Positions 11,001 to 22,545 of a stretch of 64,000 bases of DNA are shown one piece after another; the stretch's first letter is position 1; each line of letters opens with the position of its first letter. Both the position numbers and the translations under genes were made by a program. Source of the stretch: Auricularia sp. M13 (taxonomy: Eukaryota > Basidiomycota > Agaricomycetes > Auriculariales > Auriculariaceae); NCBI GenBank assembly GCA_037042915.1, contig CM073193.1:124001-188000 (forward strand), in the 5' to 3' direction. The notes beneath the pieces are model-generated. The model saw nothing but the letters and a program-made list of their open reading frames with translations, searched no databases and had not been told where the DNA came from.

Positions 11001-13409
11001 ATCCGTTCGGCGTCTTTCAATACGTCCGAGTATTGTTTTCCTGTGAGTTGAGTCTACGAAGGTCGTCGCCTGTTGGCACGCGCCAAGATCGATCATCATC
11101 AACACGTACCAGAAATTCCATGGCTGTTGAAGGAGAGCTGTGGGTAAAGATATAGCGCGAACGCTTGAGTGAGCGGGATGCCGCCGGACGATGTGGTCAA
11201 AGCCAAACAAGCAATAGATCCGGGATCAGTTCGGAACATTTGAGACAAAGCGGACGTAAACCTTAAATGAGCTCCTATACGATAATGAAGATTTTAACCA
11301 GCATTCAAAGGCATAATTCTATAGCGTTAGTATAGAATCTCACGTATGACTGCAAGCTGGCCCCTCGTGCATCACAGTGCTGTACTTATTCGGCGAATAA
11401 CGGAACAACAGCAGTTTCTAGCTCCGATCAACCCGTCCTTCATGACCGTCGAACATTTTTGCACCTTCGGAAAACCCCACGCGGCCTCCGATATACTCAA
11501 AGAAAGATGAACTGTGCTTCTCTGAGCCACAACGACCAGCGGCTTCCTAGCACGCCCTTGGCACCTCGGCTCACCTCACATGACTCTGCGCAGACTACCG
11601 CACTCATTTTAATCCATCGCTGCTCGTCATATGTACTGGCCCAAGCATGCACAAGTACCACAGCCTGCGCTAGATTTTTGTGCAGTCAGCACAGGTCTGT
11701 CTACAGCGCGGACTATCCGGCCATTTTTCACGACGCGATGGGCGCGGCTCTCCAGACCGGCAAAGACGCTCCCTGACACTGTGTGCTCCTGGTGAACAAG
11801 CGACTGTGGCGAGCAGCTCGTCCCGCCTGCCCTCAACGCATTGTTCGAATTTGATTCTCTGCTCTCCGTCGCGCGGCCCCATCGTGTGGCCCATTCTCCG
11901 AGTCTCAGCCCAGACCTCACGACCTGACACCGATTCTTCTGTCAACCTCGTTGTTTCCCATGCATCACGCTCCGTGTCCTCGCTCAGACTCGCCGGCACA
12001 AACCTCCTTCCCGCCATCCTGCGGTCCCGAATTAACTCTCTGTTTAGTATCACCGTGCGAACGCCTAGCGCAGCGGTCTGCCACGAGCTCGCAGTGAACC
12101 TGGCTCACGGACCTGAATTCCCACTCCCAGTCTCCTTCGCCCACTTGAACTCTCACGTAGGCGGAAAATCGTTCCTACTAGTAGCAGGCTAGTATCGCCC
12201 GTCTACTCTCGCTCTCCATCGCCGAGCATCCGGCGCATGCGCAGAGCTGCTCGGTCCGCTACGCACGCAACTCCCTGTGTACGCGCAGTTCTCACGCGAT
12301 ACAGCAGCCTGAGGGCGTGTCAACGTGTACGGCGGCATTGGTCCAACGCGGGGCGTGAAGGTCAAGGTGTGGCACACAAACTGAAGACAAGTAGCTACTG
12401 CTGAGCTAATAGATTCAGGACCGACAGCTGCATCGATGACTACGTCCGCACTGAGCTAGATCTTGGTCCAAGTTGCTGATACAAATTGTTTCTTCGTGAT
12501 GTACTGTATATTACCTTCCACGAGAAATGGCTGTAGAATCCAGAACCTCACAATCTTGTACAATTCTCACCATCTCTGGCAAGCCAGGCAACACTAGTCT
12601 CACGCATGTGCCCATCAGTGACTGCCTATGTCATCGATCTTCGCTCCAATATCGGAGTCTTAATAGTCCTTTCCCCCCTTCAACCATCCCTCTGCTAGCA
12701 GGACGAGCAGATACCGTCATAAGCGGCTCTCCTTTGCGCCCGGCGTTTTTATATACGCTCTTGTTGACGGTTTGAGGGCCCATATCGCGCGAGCGCAGCC
12801 TGTGGTACGCAATCCGAGGATGACCGCAGCGGCATTGTGTCAGTCCTGCGCTATACTGAGCTTACATTAACAGCTAGGTAGGCCGTATGAGTAGGCTTTT
12901 TACCTTCCCTGCATCTCGCTATCGCTTCTGGGGCGTCGCAACTCGTTGCTGTATCTTTTTGGGAAAAATTTCAGCTCTCCCGCGGACTGTCAGCACACTA
13001 CTTCTTGGCCAGCACATTTGCTTCGAGTATCGCTCTTCTTACTGGATTGGTACATGGCGACTCTGGCGCATCTCTCGCACAGGCTCCTTTCTTGACCCTG
13101 CTCGTTTGTCTGGCGATTTGGTCCCGATGATGGCCGGACCGGAAGCATCTCGGCTGCACAACCGCAGCTTGCACGCGTTGATCTCGTCCCGACTCTTGTA
13201 CGCGCATGCCACCGTCTACCACACAGTCTCGAGCTCGTCGTATACCTTCGCCTGCTTCTCGCTCTGCATTCAGGCCAGACGGGCCCGGAGAACCAATCAG
13301 ACATGACGTCTTATCGCGGGGACAGATACCTATAAAGGCATTGCCTAGCCAGTGAGGTCACTCAGGCCCCGTCGCGCCTTGAGCTCCCGCGCCTCTCCCT
13401 CCGCCGCCC
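11001..13409. other. 2.4-kb region without a supported gene
   Basis: It contains the likely 5' exon(s) of the MYND gene near 11040-11200 and, at the far end, the promoter of the cupredoxin-like gene. Between them are scattered CT-rich stretches and short open frames on both strands, the longest 170 codons at 11680-12192 (+). These frames have the Ser/Arg/Pro-rich composition of non-coding GC-rich DNA and no recognisable domain. I see no terminal repeats or tRNA. Confidence 0.4.
13331..13336 (+). promoter_or_regulatory. TATA box of the cupredoxin-like gene
   Basis: TATAAA lies 74 bp upstream of the ATG at 13410. The spacing and orientation fit the adjacent gene. Confidence 0.45.
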
Positions 13410-14497
13410 ATGCTGCCCGGTCGCCTGTCCCTGCTCTCCGCGGCCGCGCTGCTCGATACCGTCCGGCCGTCCGTCATCCAGGTGTGTCTCAGCGTCGCTG
13501 CCCTTTAATTTCCCACGGCTCTTGCTCAATGGCTTTCGGAAGGTCGAGGTCAGAAACAGCCACGACGGCGGGCTGGTCTTCCTGCCAGATAATATATCTG
13601 CGGGCCTGGGCGACATCGTGAGCTTTGTCTTCCTGGACGAGAGCGGCGGGTGCGTCTTGCCAGCTCCCCTGGATCTGCAGGCGTCTGCTGAAGCGCGCAC
13701 GCGACATACACAGCTCCGTCAACCACTCCATCGTCCAGACGTCGTACGAGCAGCCCTGCGCCCCGCTCGCCGGCGGCTTCGCCTCGCCGCCGGGAAACCA
13801 AGCGAACGGCTCGAGCTACAACCTCTTCGTCTTCGACCGCACGCAGCGTGAGCACCCGTCCTCCCCCATTAAATAAAGCACATCTATTCTAAGCACCTCG
13901 CGCGCTTTCTTCCCTCTCCTATCAGCAATCTGGTTCGCCTGCGGCCACGCAGACCACTGCCAAATCGGCGACGTCGGCGCCCTAAACGCGCCCACATCCG
14001 GCTTCCCGACGCTCGCGTCCTTCCGCGCGGCCGCAGAGGCCGCGCCGCGCGACGCCGGCGCCGCGTTCGCCGGCATCCCCGCGAACGGCACCGGCGCGGG
14101 CGTCCTGCCGCAGGGCGTCGGCGTCATCGGCTACCTCCCGCCGGGCGCGGACGTCCAGCTCGTCTCCACCTCGCTGTCCGGCCCGACGCCCGTGCTGGGC
14201 AGTGACCCGCCGTTCAGATCCGCTACATCACCGGCGTCGACGTCCGCAGCGGGAGGGGGAGGGGGAGGCAAGCTGGGCGCGGGGCCCATCGCGGGCATCG
14301 TGCTCGGCGCGCTGGCCGTCGTCGGCCTGCTGGCCTTCGCGCTGTGGCGTTCCAAGCTCGTCTCGCGCCGGCGCAAGCGCACGAGCGTCCTCGCGCACAA
14401 GCTCGACGTCGCCCTCGCGCGCGCCGAGGCGCGCAAGTCGATCAAGAGCGCGTACGAGCTCAAGGAGCCCGAGAAGGCGGCCGCCGTGGTCGTCTAA
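13410..14497 (+). CDS. Membrane-anchored cupredoxin-like (extracellular serine-rich type) protein
   Basis: Four exons (13410-13481, 13543-13649, 13714-13847, 13926-14497) give 294 residues. MLPGRLSLLSAAALL is a hydrophobic leader. The plastocyanin-like fold is recognised from VEVRNSHDGGLVFLPDNISA, LGDIVSFVFLDESGG, NHSIVQTSYEQPC and PIWFACGHADHCQIGDVGALN, which match basidiomycete serine-rich cupredoxins one by one. A Gly-rich linker leads to one membrane helix (AGIVLGALAVVGLLAFALW), then SRRRKRTSV and a charged cytosolic tail. The candidate His and Cys ligands (NHS; ACGHADHC) are present, but Asp-Val stands where copper cupredoxins usually have Met. Copper binding is therefore uncertain and a structural cell-surface role is as likely. 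Its 3' end faces the next gene across about 240 bp. Confidence 0.78.
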
Positions 14498-14734
14498 GCC
14501 CAACCCCTGACGACGGACTCGGACTCTGTACCACCACACCCAGATCTCGCACGATGTACCATTTCTCACGCTTCCTCCAGGCCACGATTTCTTCACGCTG
14601 TACGCTGTGTTCATGCTACATGTATTGCGATACGATGCGACCCAGATAAGAAAATGGAAAGCTACAAACGAACCACACTGCTACAAAACAAAAACAAAAC
14701 CAAGACTGTCCTGAATAAGAGAATGAAACCTACT

Positions 14735-16005
14735 TTACGGCTGCGACGAAATCGCGCGCCGCATGGGCGGCGGCGCCAACTGCACATGCTTCACCGACAC
14801 GGGGACAGCCTGAGGCACAGGGGGAACCGGCGGCGGCGGCGGCGCATTAAAAAAGTCCTTCAGCCCGCGCCCGAGCTTCGTCGCGAGCTTGCGCGGGAGC
14901 GAGTCCTTGCGCATGCGCGGCGGGCCTACACCAACATCAACACACACACATCTTCCCCCACCTCACACGGGAAACTCAGAACTCACCGACTTGCATTTGC
15001 ACCTGCACCTGCGCCTGGCGGGTGGCATACGAGTACTCGACGCTCGACGCGCGGCGCGACTTCTTCTCCGAGTCGTGCGCGGTGGGGTGGCCGACGTCTG
15101 TCTCGGCGGCGGTGGGGGACTCTGCCAGTGGGAGGCGGAAGAAGACCTCGCTCATGGCCGTCGACCCGACGGGCGAGTCGAGCGCGAGCGCGTCGTCGAT
15201 TTGGCGGATCCAGGAGGGGGCGCGGGTCTGGTGGGGCGAGAGCGAGAATGAATTGGTGAGAGTGAATTGGTGAGAGTGAATTGGTGAGAGGTGAGTGGGG
15301 AGCGGGGGAGAGTGAGAATGAGTGCAGAGCAGGTGAGGGCAAGTGGAAAAGAATGCCAGCGCGGACAGTGAGTGTGGCTAAACTACGCTCGCAATGAACG
15401 GGGACGTACGGCCGAGCTAGACGAGAGTTTAGGCGTATCCTCAACGTCGTCCGCGTCACGATGGCCATGCAGCGCGCGCGCGGCGGTCGAGGGAAGACTC
15501 TCCGAAGATGATGATGATGAATGCTACCATACCAATCACAACACGACATATGCACTGGTGAGCGCGCTGCCGGGGAGAATGCGATACCATCCACCGTTAC
15601 TCACAGCGTCGGACAAAAGACTGAGGGAGGTGGCCGACGCCAGCGCCGAGGCCACCGCGGGCGAGCGGGCGGTAAAGAGCGGACGGTGGTTCGCGAGGTA
15701 GTACGTCGCGTACTGCGCGGGGTCCTACTCAGCGCGCATGTCAGATGCGTTCCACTCGTACGGTAACTGCGAGATGGACGCACGACGACAAGAGGAAAGC
15801 ACTCCGCCCGCGGAACCTCGTACTCGTCCGGCGCGAAATCCATATCGACGAACGAGCGGGCGGTGCAGCCGGACATCGATATCCTGACGGTGGCGTCTGA
15901 CGCGCTCTCCTAAGTACAGTATGTTCATCAGCGACTTATCAATGCCGTCGGCATGCATACCTGGATGGAGGCGCTGGGCGACTTCTTGTACGGCGACGGA
16001 CGCAT
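14735..16005 (-). CDS. Unknown multi-exon protein, Pro-rich C-terminus
   Basis: Not recognised. Consistent exons, right to left, are: 16005-15961 (MRPSPYKKSPSASIQ), 15909-15784 (with FVDMDFAPDEYEVPRAECF), 15724 to about 15605 (DPAQYATYYLANHRPLFTA), an uncertain middle exon within 15370-15560 ending in DDVEDTPKLSSSSA, about 15230-14990 (TRAPSWIRQIDDALALD, then SEKKSRRASSVEYSY), and 14932-14735 (RMRKDSLPRKLATKLG, FFNAPPPPPVPPVP, stop). Introns 1 and 2 are 51 and 59 bp. The middle junctions are not settled. Basic and Ser-rich patches with a poly-Pro tail suggest an intracellular scaffold or regulator, but no domain is visible. Repeats interrupt an intron (15250-15293) and the 5' leader (16023-16050). 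It is convergent with the cupredoxin-like gene. Confidence 0.5.
15250..15293. repeat. 14-bp tandem repeat, three copies
   Basis: AATTGGTGAGAGTG is repeated three times head to tail. It lies in the presumed intron just upstream (in minus-strand sense) of the TRAPSW exon of the unknown gene. Confidence 0.7.
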
Positions 16006-16022
16006 GCTGCGAGAACCCGGGT

Positions 16023-16050
16023 AGAGTGAGAGTGAGAGTGAGAGTGAGAG
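16023..16050. repeat. (GTGAGA)n microsatellite
   Basis: About four and a half GTGAGA units, directly upstream of the ATG at 16005 of the minus-strand unknown gene, so probably in its 5' leader (TCTCAC in the transcript sense). Confidence 0.7.
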
Positions 16051-17373
16051 GGAGAGTGGGAGAATGAGGTGTGTGGGGATTTAGTATAGGGGCGCGGCGT
16101 CATCGCCGTCGTTAATAACTTATAACCGACGCTCCCGCGCCGGCAGAAAATGGAGGGGGGGCAAACGATCGGTGGAACGTGCCAATGTGAACGAAATAGA
16201 GACATAATGGAGGTGAGAGGACGAAAAGCGTGCATTGGAGCTGCACACTGCAAGCCGTGCACAATCGAAGCTTCAGCTTTTGAGTTACTTTATAGTATAG
16301 AATTTGGTATCAGCCAGTTGTAGTTCTCTATCTAGAAACATCCTGGTAGAAATGGTCTGATTCTCACTGTGATCTGGGGGGATTGAACTTGAAGGATCCT
16401 AGCATCTCCAAATACCGAATGTAGCGATGACAGTCAACCGAACCTAGTATCTCACGAGCTCACAGCTGTCTATGGAGGTTAATCAACGATATTGTGCAAC
16501 AATAACGGGTGAGATGGACATTTCAGGCTCGTGGGCGGTCGACGATTCGAAATCGCGTAGCCACCACCATCCGGATCAACCGATCCGGATGCAGGCGTAA
16601 AGGTTCCGGAGTTTGCCCGTTGACCGCTTGAAGTTGAACTCATTCCTCTCTCCCGTACGGTGTTCTTGCGCGCTCATCCGGACTGCGTCCCGCGGAGCGC
16701 TTCGTTGGTGTCTACGAAATAAGCAGAGGATCGCCGCTATGCTGTCCTGGTGTGCATCCTGAGTCTTGGCACTAAAATCTGCAGCATTCCCGATAAACGG
16801 GCAGTGGCGTATTCTCTCGCACGGTTCTTGCTATCATCGTCTGGCCTGTGCTTTTCCTGCTGGGAAAAGGCTCTACTGTGATAGGCCCGTTGCTTGCGGT
16901 CCCGTCCGGCTCAACAATAACGTTGCACCTTCATTTCTGAGCTGCGATCCTATCAGTGGCTGGCTAAGAGCTACATGCGGTCTTCCAAGCCACACGCGGT
17001 TGCTCCCCATCTTGTCCACTCTATCTACCTTCTTACTGCTTCGGACCGGCACCACCACCTGCGCAGAGGAGCCGGTGACGACGAAATCATCCGTGCACAA
17101 ATTCTTTCTCGGCATACGACAGCACTGTTCAGCTTGAGCCAGCCACATACCTCTCTTCATAACCTCTCCACAGACTCCAGGCATTTGACGCTGACTTTCA
17201 GGACAGCGCTCACGCAGCGCATGCAGTAACACCGCTGCTTCTGCATTCCCGGCCCGCCGGCACGTATTTCATCGTCGCTGCGCTCACAGGCGCGTTTGCG
17301 CCGCGCCGCGCCTACATATGGGTATGTGCACAACAACTTTGCTGGCTCTTGATCTCCCTCGCTGAACCTGCCC
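16051..17373. other. Divergent promoter region between the unknown gene and the NLR gene
   Basis: About 1.3 kb between the divergent starts at 16005 (-) and 17374 (+). No frame with domain similarity was found. The stretch before 17374 is CT-rich, as is common before basidiomycete starts. Confidence 0.4.
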
Positions 17374-20300
17374 ATGTCCAGCAACGTTTCCTCTGCGTTA
17401 ATCAATGCTCTGGAGGCATGCACGAACTCGCCGCTCGTCGACGTCGCGCGCTCGATCAACAATACTGCGCAGGTCCGTTTGCCTTTGCGCGCCACTTGTT
17501 GGCCCGTCGGAAGCTGACCGACACCTCCCCTCCCAGGCGCTGCGGTTCAACAAGGAGGAAGCTCGACGGCTCGCACGCTATGTTCAGGATCTCGTGGTCG
17601 CCCTCGACAGCGTTCAGGAAGAACACAACGGCGCTGAAAATGCTGAGGCAGACAATGATGTTTCTTTCCTGGGCGAACTAGAACGGTTCGCAGCTCCATT
17701 TCACCGTCCAGCGCGTAGAACTGAGTTCAGCGTTCAGCGTCATCGCTGACACGCAATCCGGCCTGGAAGCTCTCGCGCGACGCAGCTACATATCCCAGGT
17801 CCTGTACCAGCAACGGGACAAGGAGAAGCTCATCAGCATGTGGGACGATCTCCACAACGCGTTTGACGTTACGAAAGTGTGTTTTGTTGCCGTCCGTAGT
17901 ATCCTGCTACTTAAGAGCGCTAATTACGCACGTGCGCAGATCCAGCTGTCCCTCAAACTGAGCCAGACGATCACGGCGTCTGAGCAGAGAACTCCCACGG
18001 TCGCCGCGCTGGATTACCCGGTCGAGCCTGCCGTGTCGGCGTCGCCGTCGACTGGCGGCACTCCGCCGGTGCCTCCGCTGCCTCAGTTATTCGGACGGGC
18101 ATCTGAGCTTGAGGCTCTTGTCTCCGCCGTCGCGGCTCCGAGTCTCGGTCACGTCGCCATTCTGGGGGGTCCCGGGATGGGCAAGACGTCGCTCGCGCTC
18201 TCCGCACTGCACCATCCACGCGTTTTGACCTGCTTCGAGCAGCGCCGCTACTTCGTGGCGTGCGACGCCGCCGAATACAAGGCGGATTGTCTGAGCATCA
18301 TCGCCGGCGCATTCGGATACAGCGGCCAGAATCACGCGGCGCTGCAGCAGGAACTATTGCGCTCTCTTGCGGGCGCACCGACGTTGCTAGTCCTGGACAA
18401 CTTCGAGTCTGCATGGGAGGCGCCGGAATCGCGCGCCAATGCTGAGCAGCTGCTGCAATCGATCGTGGGTCTCGGGACCGTGGCTCTTGTTGTTACTCTG
18501 CGGGGAGCAGAGCGCCCGCAGGGTGTCCCCTGGAGCCGGCCGTTCCTTCCGCCGCTGAGCCCTCTGTCGGACGATGCTGCGAAGCAGACTTTCATCGCTA
18601 TAGCCGAGGTTCCTGACGCCTGCGAGGCCACCGCGATGCTCGTCCAGATCCTCAGCTACATGGAGAACGTTCCACTGGCCCTCGTTCTCATGGCGAATCA
18701 GGCGCAGTACGAGACCCTGGCGACGCTTCTCGGTCGGTGGCACGATATGAAAACCGCGATGCTGACTAGAGGCGACGGAAAGCAGCGTCTGAACGCGCTC
18801 GACGTCTCCATCGCAACGTCCCTCGATTCACCGCGCATGCGACAGCGTCCCGAAGCCGAGCGCTTGCTCAGTCTTCTGTCCCTCCTCCCCGTCGGCGCCA
18901 TGGGCACCGACCTCGCCGTCTGGGGCCCAACGGATTATCAACCGTCCGTCTCCGTGCTGCTGCAGACTGCTCTTGTCTACCAAACGGCCGACCAGCGTCT
19001 CCGCGTTCTCGCGCCCATCCGAGAGTTCATGCTGGCCAACCATGCTCCTTCGCAAGCGGAATCGGAGCAGCTTTACAAACATTTCTTCGGCCTTCCGCGC
19101 ATGTGCGTCGACAGCGACGCTCTTGCGTCTATTTCGACCTCCATGACGGCGATACTTCCTGAACTCGACAATCTAGAATTTCTGATTAGTTATTCTCTTC
19201 GACAGGTCTCTGATAAAACCGACGCGCTGAAGGCGGCAATCAATCTTGGCGTCTTGTATTCAAACGGCGGCATTCGCTCCCTGCACGATCTTCTGCCAGT
19301 TGCTCTCTCTGTGTCCCGGGATGGCGGCTTCGACTCGTTCACGGGCGACTTATTAACTCTCTGCGCAACAGGCATGACGAACACAAACATGATGGACGAT
19401 TCGGACCCTCTGCGCCTTCTCCTTGAGGCGCGGGCCATCTACGAGCGTATCGGCGCGGCTCCTTGGCGTGCGCTAGAGGCATCTATGATTATGATGCATT
19501 ACATGGCACCGTTGGACGCGATTGCGGAGGCCGCCAGGGTAACCGATGTTGCTAGGAAATACGGCTACCGCGATTCCGAGGCCCGCTGCAAGCGATCTTT
19601 GGCCGCCTCGTACGAGCGTGTTGGACGCGTGTCCGAAGCGCTTTCATGCCATGAGGAGGCGCTTGCTATCCTTCGCGAGATACAACCCGGGCCTGACAAC
19701 ATAATGGCGGACAGCATGATTCAGATCGCCGTCTTCCACGGCGAAGCAGGCCGCGTTACACAGGCTCTTGCTGAACTACGGGAGGTGCAAAAGGTGTCCG
19801 AGTATCTACAGGACACAAGATGCCTGGCGTGGATCCATCTCACGCTCGGCCAGACCTACGTTCACCGGGGCTCATACGTCGTCGCCATCGCGGAGCTCCA
19901 GCAAGCGCTCGACCTCTGTCACAAGAATCAAAACAGGCTCGATTTTTTCTGTCTCTCGGACCTGCTCGTCGCTCACCTTGCTCTCGACGATGTCTCAGCT
20001 GCGCAGGACGTTGTGCGTCAAGCGGAGGTGATAGCAGACACGTACGGACCGGTGGCTGTGCGCGCGCGTTCATACGTCGCCTGGATGCACGGCGAACTGT
20101 CTTTGCACAGCGGCGACATCGAGGAGGCGCGAGCTGCGCTACTTGTCTCGCGGACAATCTGCCGAACGGCGAAGGATGCAACAGATACCTCTGAATCCCT
20201 GCTTCTGCACGAGGCCAAAGTTTGCGTCATGGCCGGCAGGATCGAACAGGAAGACGGGCAACTGGATGAGGCCGCCAGATACTTCACCCTCGCAGCAGTT

Positions 20301-20615
20301 GTGCGCGCCAAGTTCAGGATCTGCACCGACACTGTCTGTGCGCTCGCCCGGCTAGCCGAAGTAGTCGACGACGCCTCGTCAGCCGCCCTGCTCAGCGCAA
20401 CAATGGTGGCGCTCCATCGCTTCGGTTACCTCCCTCAGCTCGCAAATGCCCTCCTCCAGTCCGCGAGGCTTGCCGAAAGGCTTGGACAATTACGTCTCTC
20501 CCTTCATCGCGCTGAGAATGCGTTGCGGTACTTTGTTGAAATAGAGGACAAGCGGGGAGGTGCACGCGCTCGTGCCATGATCGCACGCGTCGTGTACAAC
20601 GTAGGGCGTATTTAA
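17374..20615 (+). CDS. NLR-type protein: helical N-terminus, P-loop NTPase, TPR repeats
   Basis: STAND-class receptor of the kind expanded in mushrooms, thought to act in non-self or stress recognition. Exons 17374-17472, 17537-17685, 17738-17876 and 17940-20615; introns 52-64 bp; 1020 residues. The N-terminal ~150 residues are helical (MSSNVSSALINALEACTNSP, ARYVQDLVVALDSVQEEH, SGLEALARRSYISQVLYQQ). The NTPase has a Walker A GGPGMGKTS (about 205-213), Walker B LLVLDNFE (278-285), a sensor-like VTLRGAE (about 314-320) and GxP-type VPLAL (about 373). From about residue 560 to the end come TPR units (GRVSEALSCHEEALAILREI; GSYVVAIAELQQALDLCH; GQLDEAARYFTLAAVVRA). The 5' exons were added because they keep the frame and supply the usual N-terminal domain; translation starting only at 17838 would remove it. 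A related TPR relic lies at 30.5-50.9 kb. Confidence 0.85.
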
Positions 20616-20757
20616 ATGCAGATATTCAATCCCTGCCAGTATTCCTGTGCGTACAGACGAGCCAGCTCGCGATAAACGCGCACTCGACGCTTTGGCCCTT
20701 CCTGGGTCTCAAGATCAGCCATATTGCAACCTTGGAACTACTGCGACGAGTGCGATG

Positions 20758-21384
20758 TCAGCTGTGCGGGCACGGCGCTCGCGTCATCTGCCACCAATCA
20801 TAGCGGTGCGTGGGCACTGCGCGTGCGTAACGCACGAGCTCTGCATCCTGCTCATCCGCGACGATATCGCATGCTGCGCACGCGTCCAAACGCTGCAGGT
20901 ACAGCAGAGAATCCAAGGGCGGCATAGGAGCGTTGGAAACGAGCGCTCGGTGCACCGAGGCCCAGTCGCGCGCGAACCGGGATGACTGCCTGGGCGTCCG
21001 CGATGGGGTGCGCCATCGTGATCGCGAGCGCGAGCGCGCCGCACGCGAAGGTCTTCAGCTGGAAAATGGTGCAGGTTAAGAGCTCGAACGTCTTGAGGTC
21101 GTCCAGCGCAAAGGGTGGATCACCGGGCAGAAAACCAAGTGTCGGGATATTTTCGCGCCCCAAGCTCCAGCAGTAAACATCCGGAAGGACTCGAGCGCTG
21201 GGATCCATGCTATTTTTAAATTCCAGAGCAGTTCTCCAGCAGTCGTGCGTGGCTTCCAGCACGAGGGCTAGAAGCCGCGACGGCAGGGCGAACACGCTGC
21301 ACGGCGCGCGCAGCCTGGCGGAGCTGATTGACGAGCACACGCACGAGGCAAGCAAGTCATCCGTCAAAGAGATGATTTTGCCCT
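20758..21384 (-). pseudogene. BAHD-type acyltransferase relic
   Basis: Minus-strand frames encode a middle slice of a BAHD (transferase-family) acyltransferase. One part holds LPGDPPFALDDLKTFELLT and CGALALAITMAHPIADAQAV, with HPIAD as the HxxxD catalytic motif. A second part holds FARDWASVHRALVSNAPMPP, LDSLLYLQRLDACAA and THRYDWW, which is the usual continuation. The two parts lie in different frames that meet near 20975, so there is a frameshift there or an unusual junction. Only about 200 of the usual 450-500 residues remain. The N-terminal side ends at the Ty1/copia insertion (21384), and I could not find the missing part on the far side at 27893. A dead relic is the most likely reading. 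Confidence 0.55.
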
Positions 21385-21486
21385 TGTCAGTCGTGGTACA
21401 CGGCGTGAGCAACCCCAGTCGAGTAGAGCAAAGCAATGAGACTGTATTGCGAACCTGTCAGTTGTGGTACACGGCGTGAGCAACTA

Positions 21487-22545
21487 CACCACCAAACGAG
21501 TTCCCGGTCAGCCGGATGCCGCCGCGCGAATGTCCGTGATATTTCTTCCTCCGTGATCGAATAGACGTTCCCCATACATCTGCAAGACGTCTGTCGCGCA
21601 GGATGCCCTAAGCATGTTTGGCCATCCTGCCACAGGATATTGGACAGCCGATGTCCTTTGAGCCTTTCCATCTGAGTGACCGAAAATGCGCCTCCCTCAA
21701 GAAAAGGAGACACCTGCCATTCTAAAGTCCTCGACTAGGTCTAGATTGATGCTTAGCAACATTGATTCAAAGGGGGAGGTCAACGACACAAAGTCGAGCC
21801 GCCGTCGAACGCGGAAACGGACGGCGCACGGACCTGATCATGACTTGCCTTGTGCACGCGCAAAGCCCCGATTTCCCCTCTTGATCACTCAGCCCTGCTG
21901 GCAATTCTTCACTGTCGCGTTCACCTTCAAGATTTTTACCTCCCGCGCACCTCAGGCTGCAAATCCAGACTTTGTCCCTGTTCAGTCAAGCTGCATGTTC
22001 AGGCTTGCTCCCTGTTTCTCTGCCTGTTCTGCTGTCTGTGCCCTGCCTGATCTGACTCTGAGTCGTGTTCTGTTGGCTTCGCTCCCTCCTGATCGACCTG
22101 GCTGTTCTGCATCCTGAAGGCTCTCCGTTGTGCTTCACTGACATTGCTTTTTGCCCGCAGTCATACCCATTCCATGCAGGACCACACTACATTTTGTATA
22201 TATACTAATACTTGCCCCAATAAAGATATTACAAATATTTTGCTATCTCTTGACCAATGAACTGAGAAACCGTAAAACCCAAAATTAACTCATTTATTGA
22301 GATCCAAATGTCGAAACGCACAATTGCTTTCTGGTGTCAGTGCTGCTCCAAGCTGGATGTGGCCAGAATATGCTCATTGCATGTCCGGGCAGGATGTCCC
22401 TCGGACATCCAGGTCTGTGGAGTCTCCGTGCATAATAGGAATTACATCCTGCTGATGTTTGGTGAAGATCGTCCAGCTGCCGAGCGGCCGGCATCCGGAG
22501 CTTTGCTGTTTGACATCCCGCAAACATCCGTCTCGCGCCTTGGTG
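21487..22545. mobile_element. Small non-autonomous DNA element inside a copia LTR (TA target)
   Basis: Alignment with the intact LTR shows 1059 bp of extra sequence with a TA repeated on each side (21485-21486 and 22546-22547). The ends read CACCACCAAACGAG and (reverse complement) CACCAAGGCGCGAG, so only CACCA plus scattered positions match as a terminal repeat. Both subterminal regions are rich in GGATG(T/C)CC words and their complement, including GGATGTCCGAGGGACATCC as an interrupted palindrome (reverse strand, near 22400). No transposase is encoded. The TA duplication suggests Tc1/mariner; the CAC-type ends and subterminal repeats also recall CACTA elements. The superfamily is left open. 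Confidence 0.65.

Noticed and set aside
11680-12192. 170-codon plus-strand frame
   Set aside because: No domain, no conserved pattern, Ser/Arg-rich composition, and a matching-quality frame on the opposite strand; probably non-coding.
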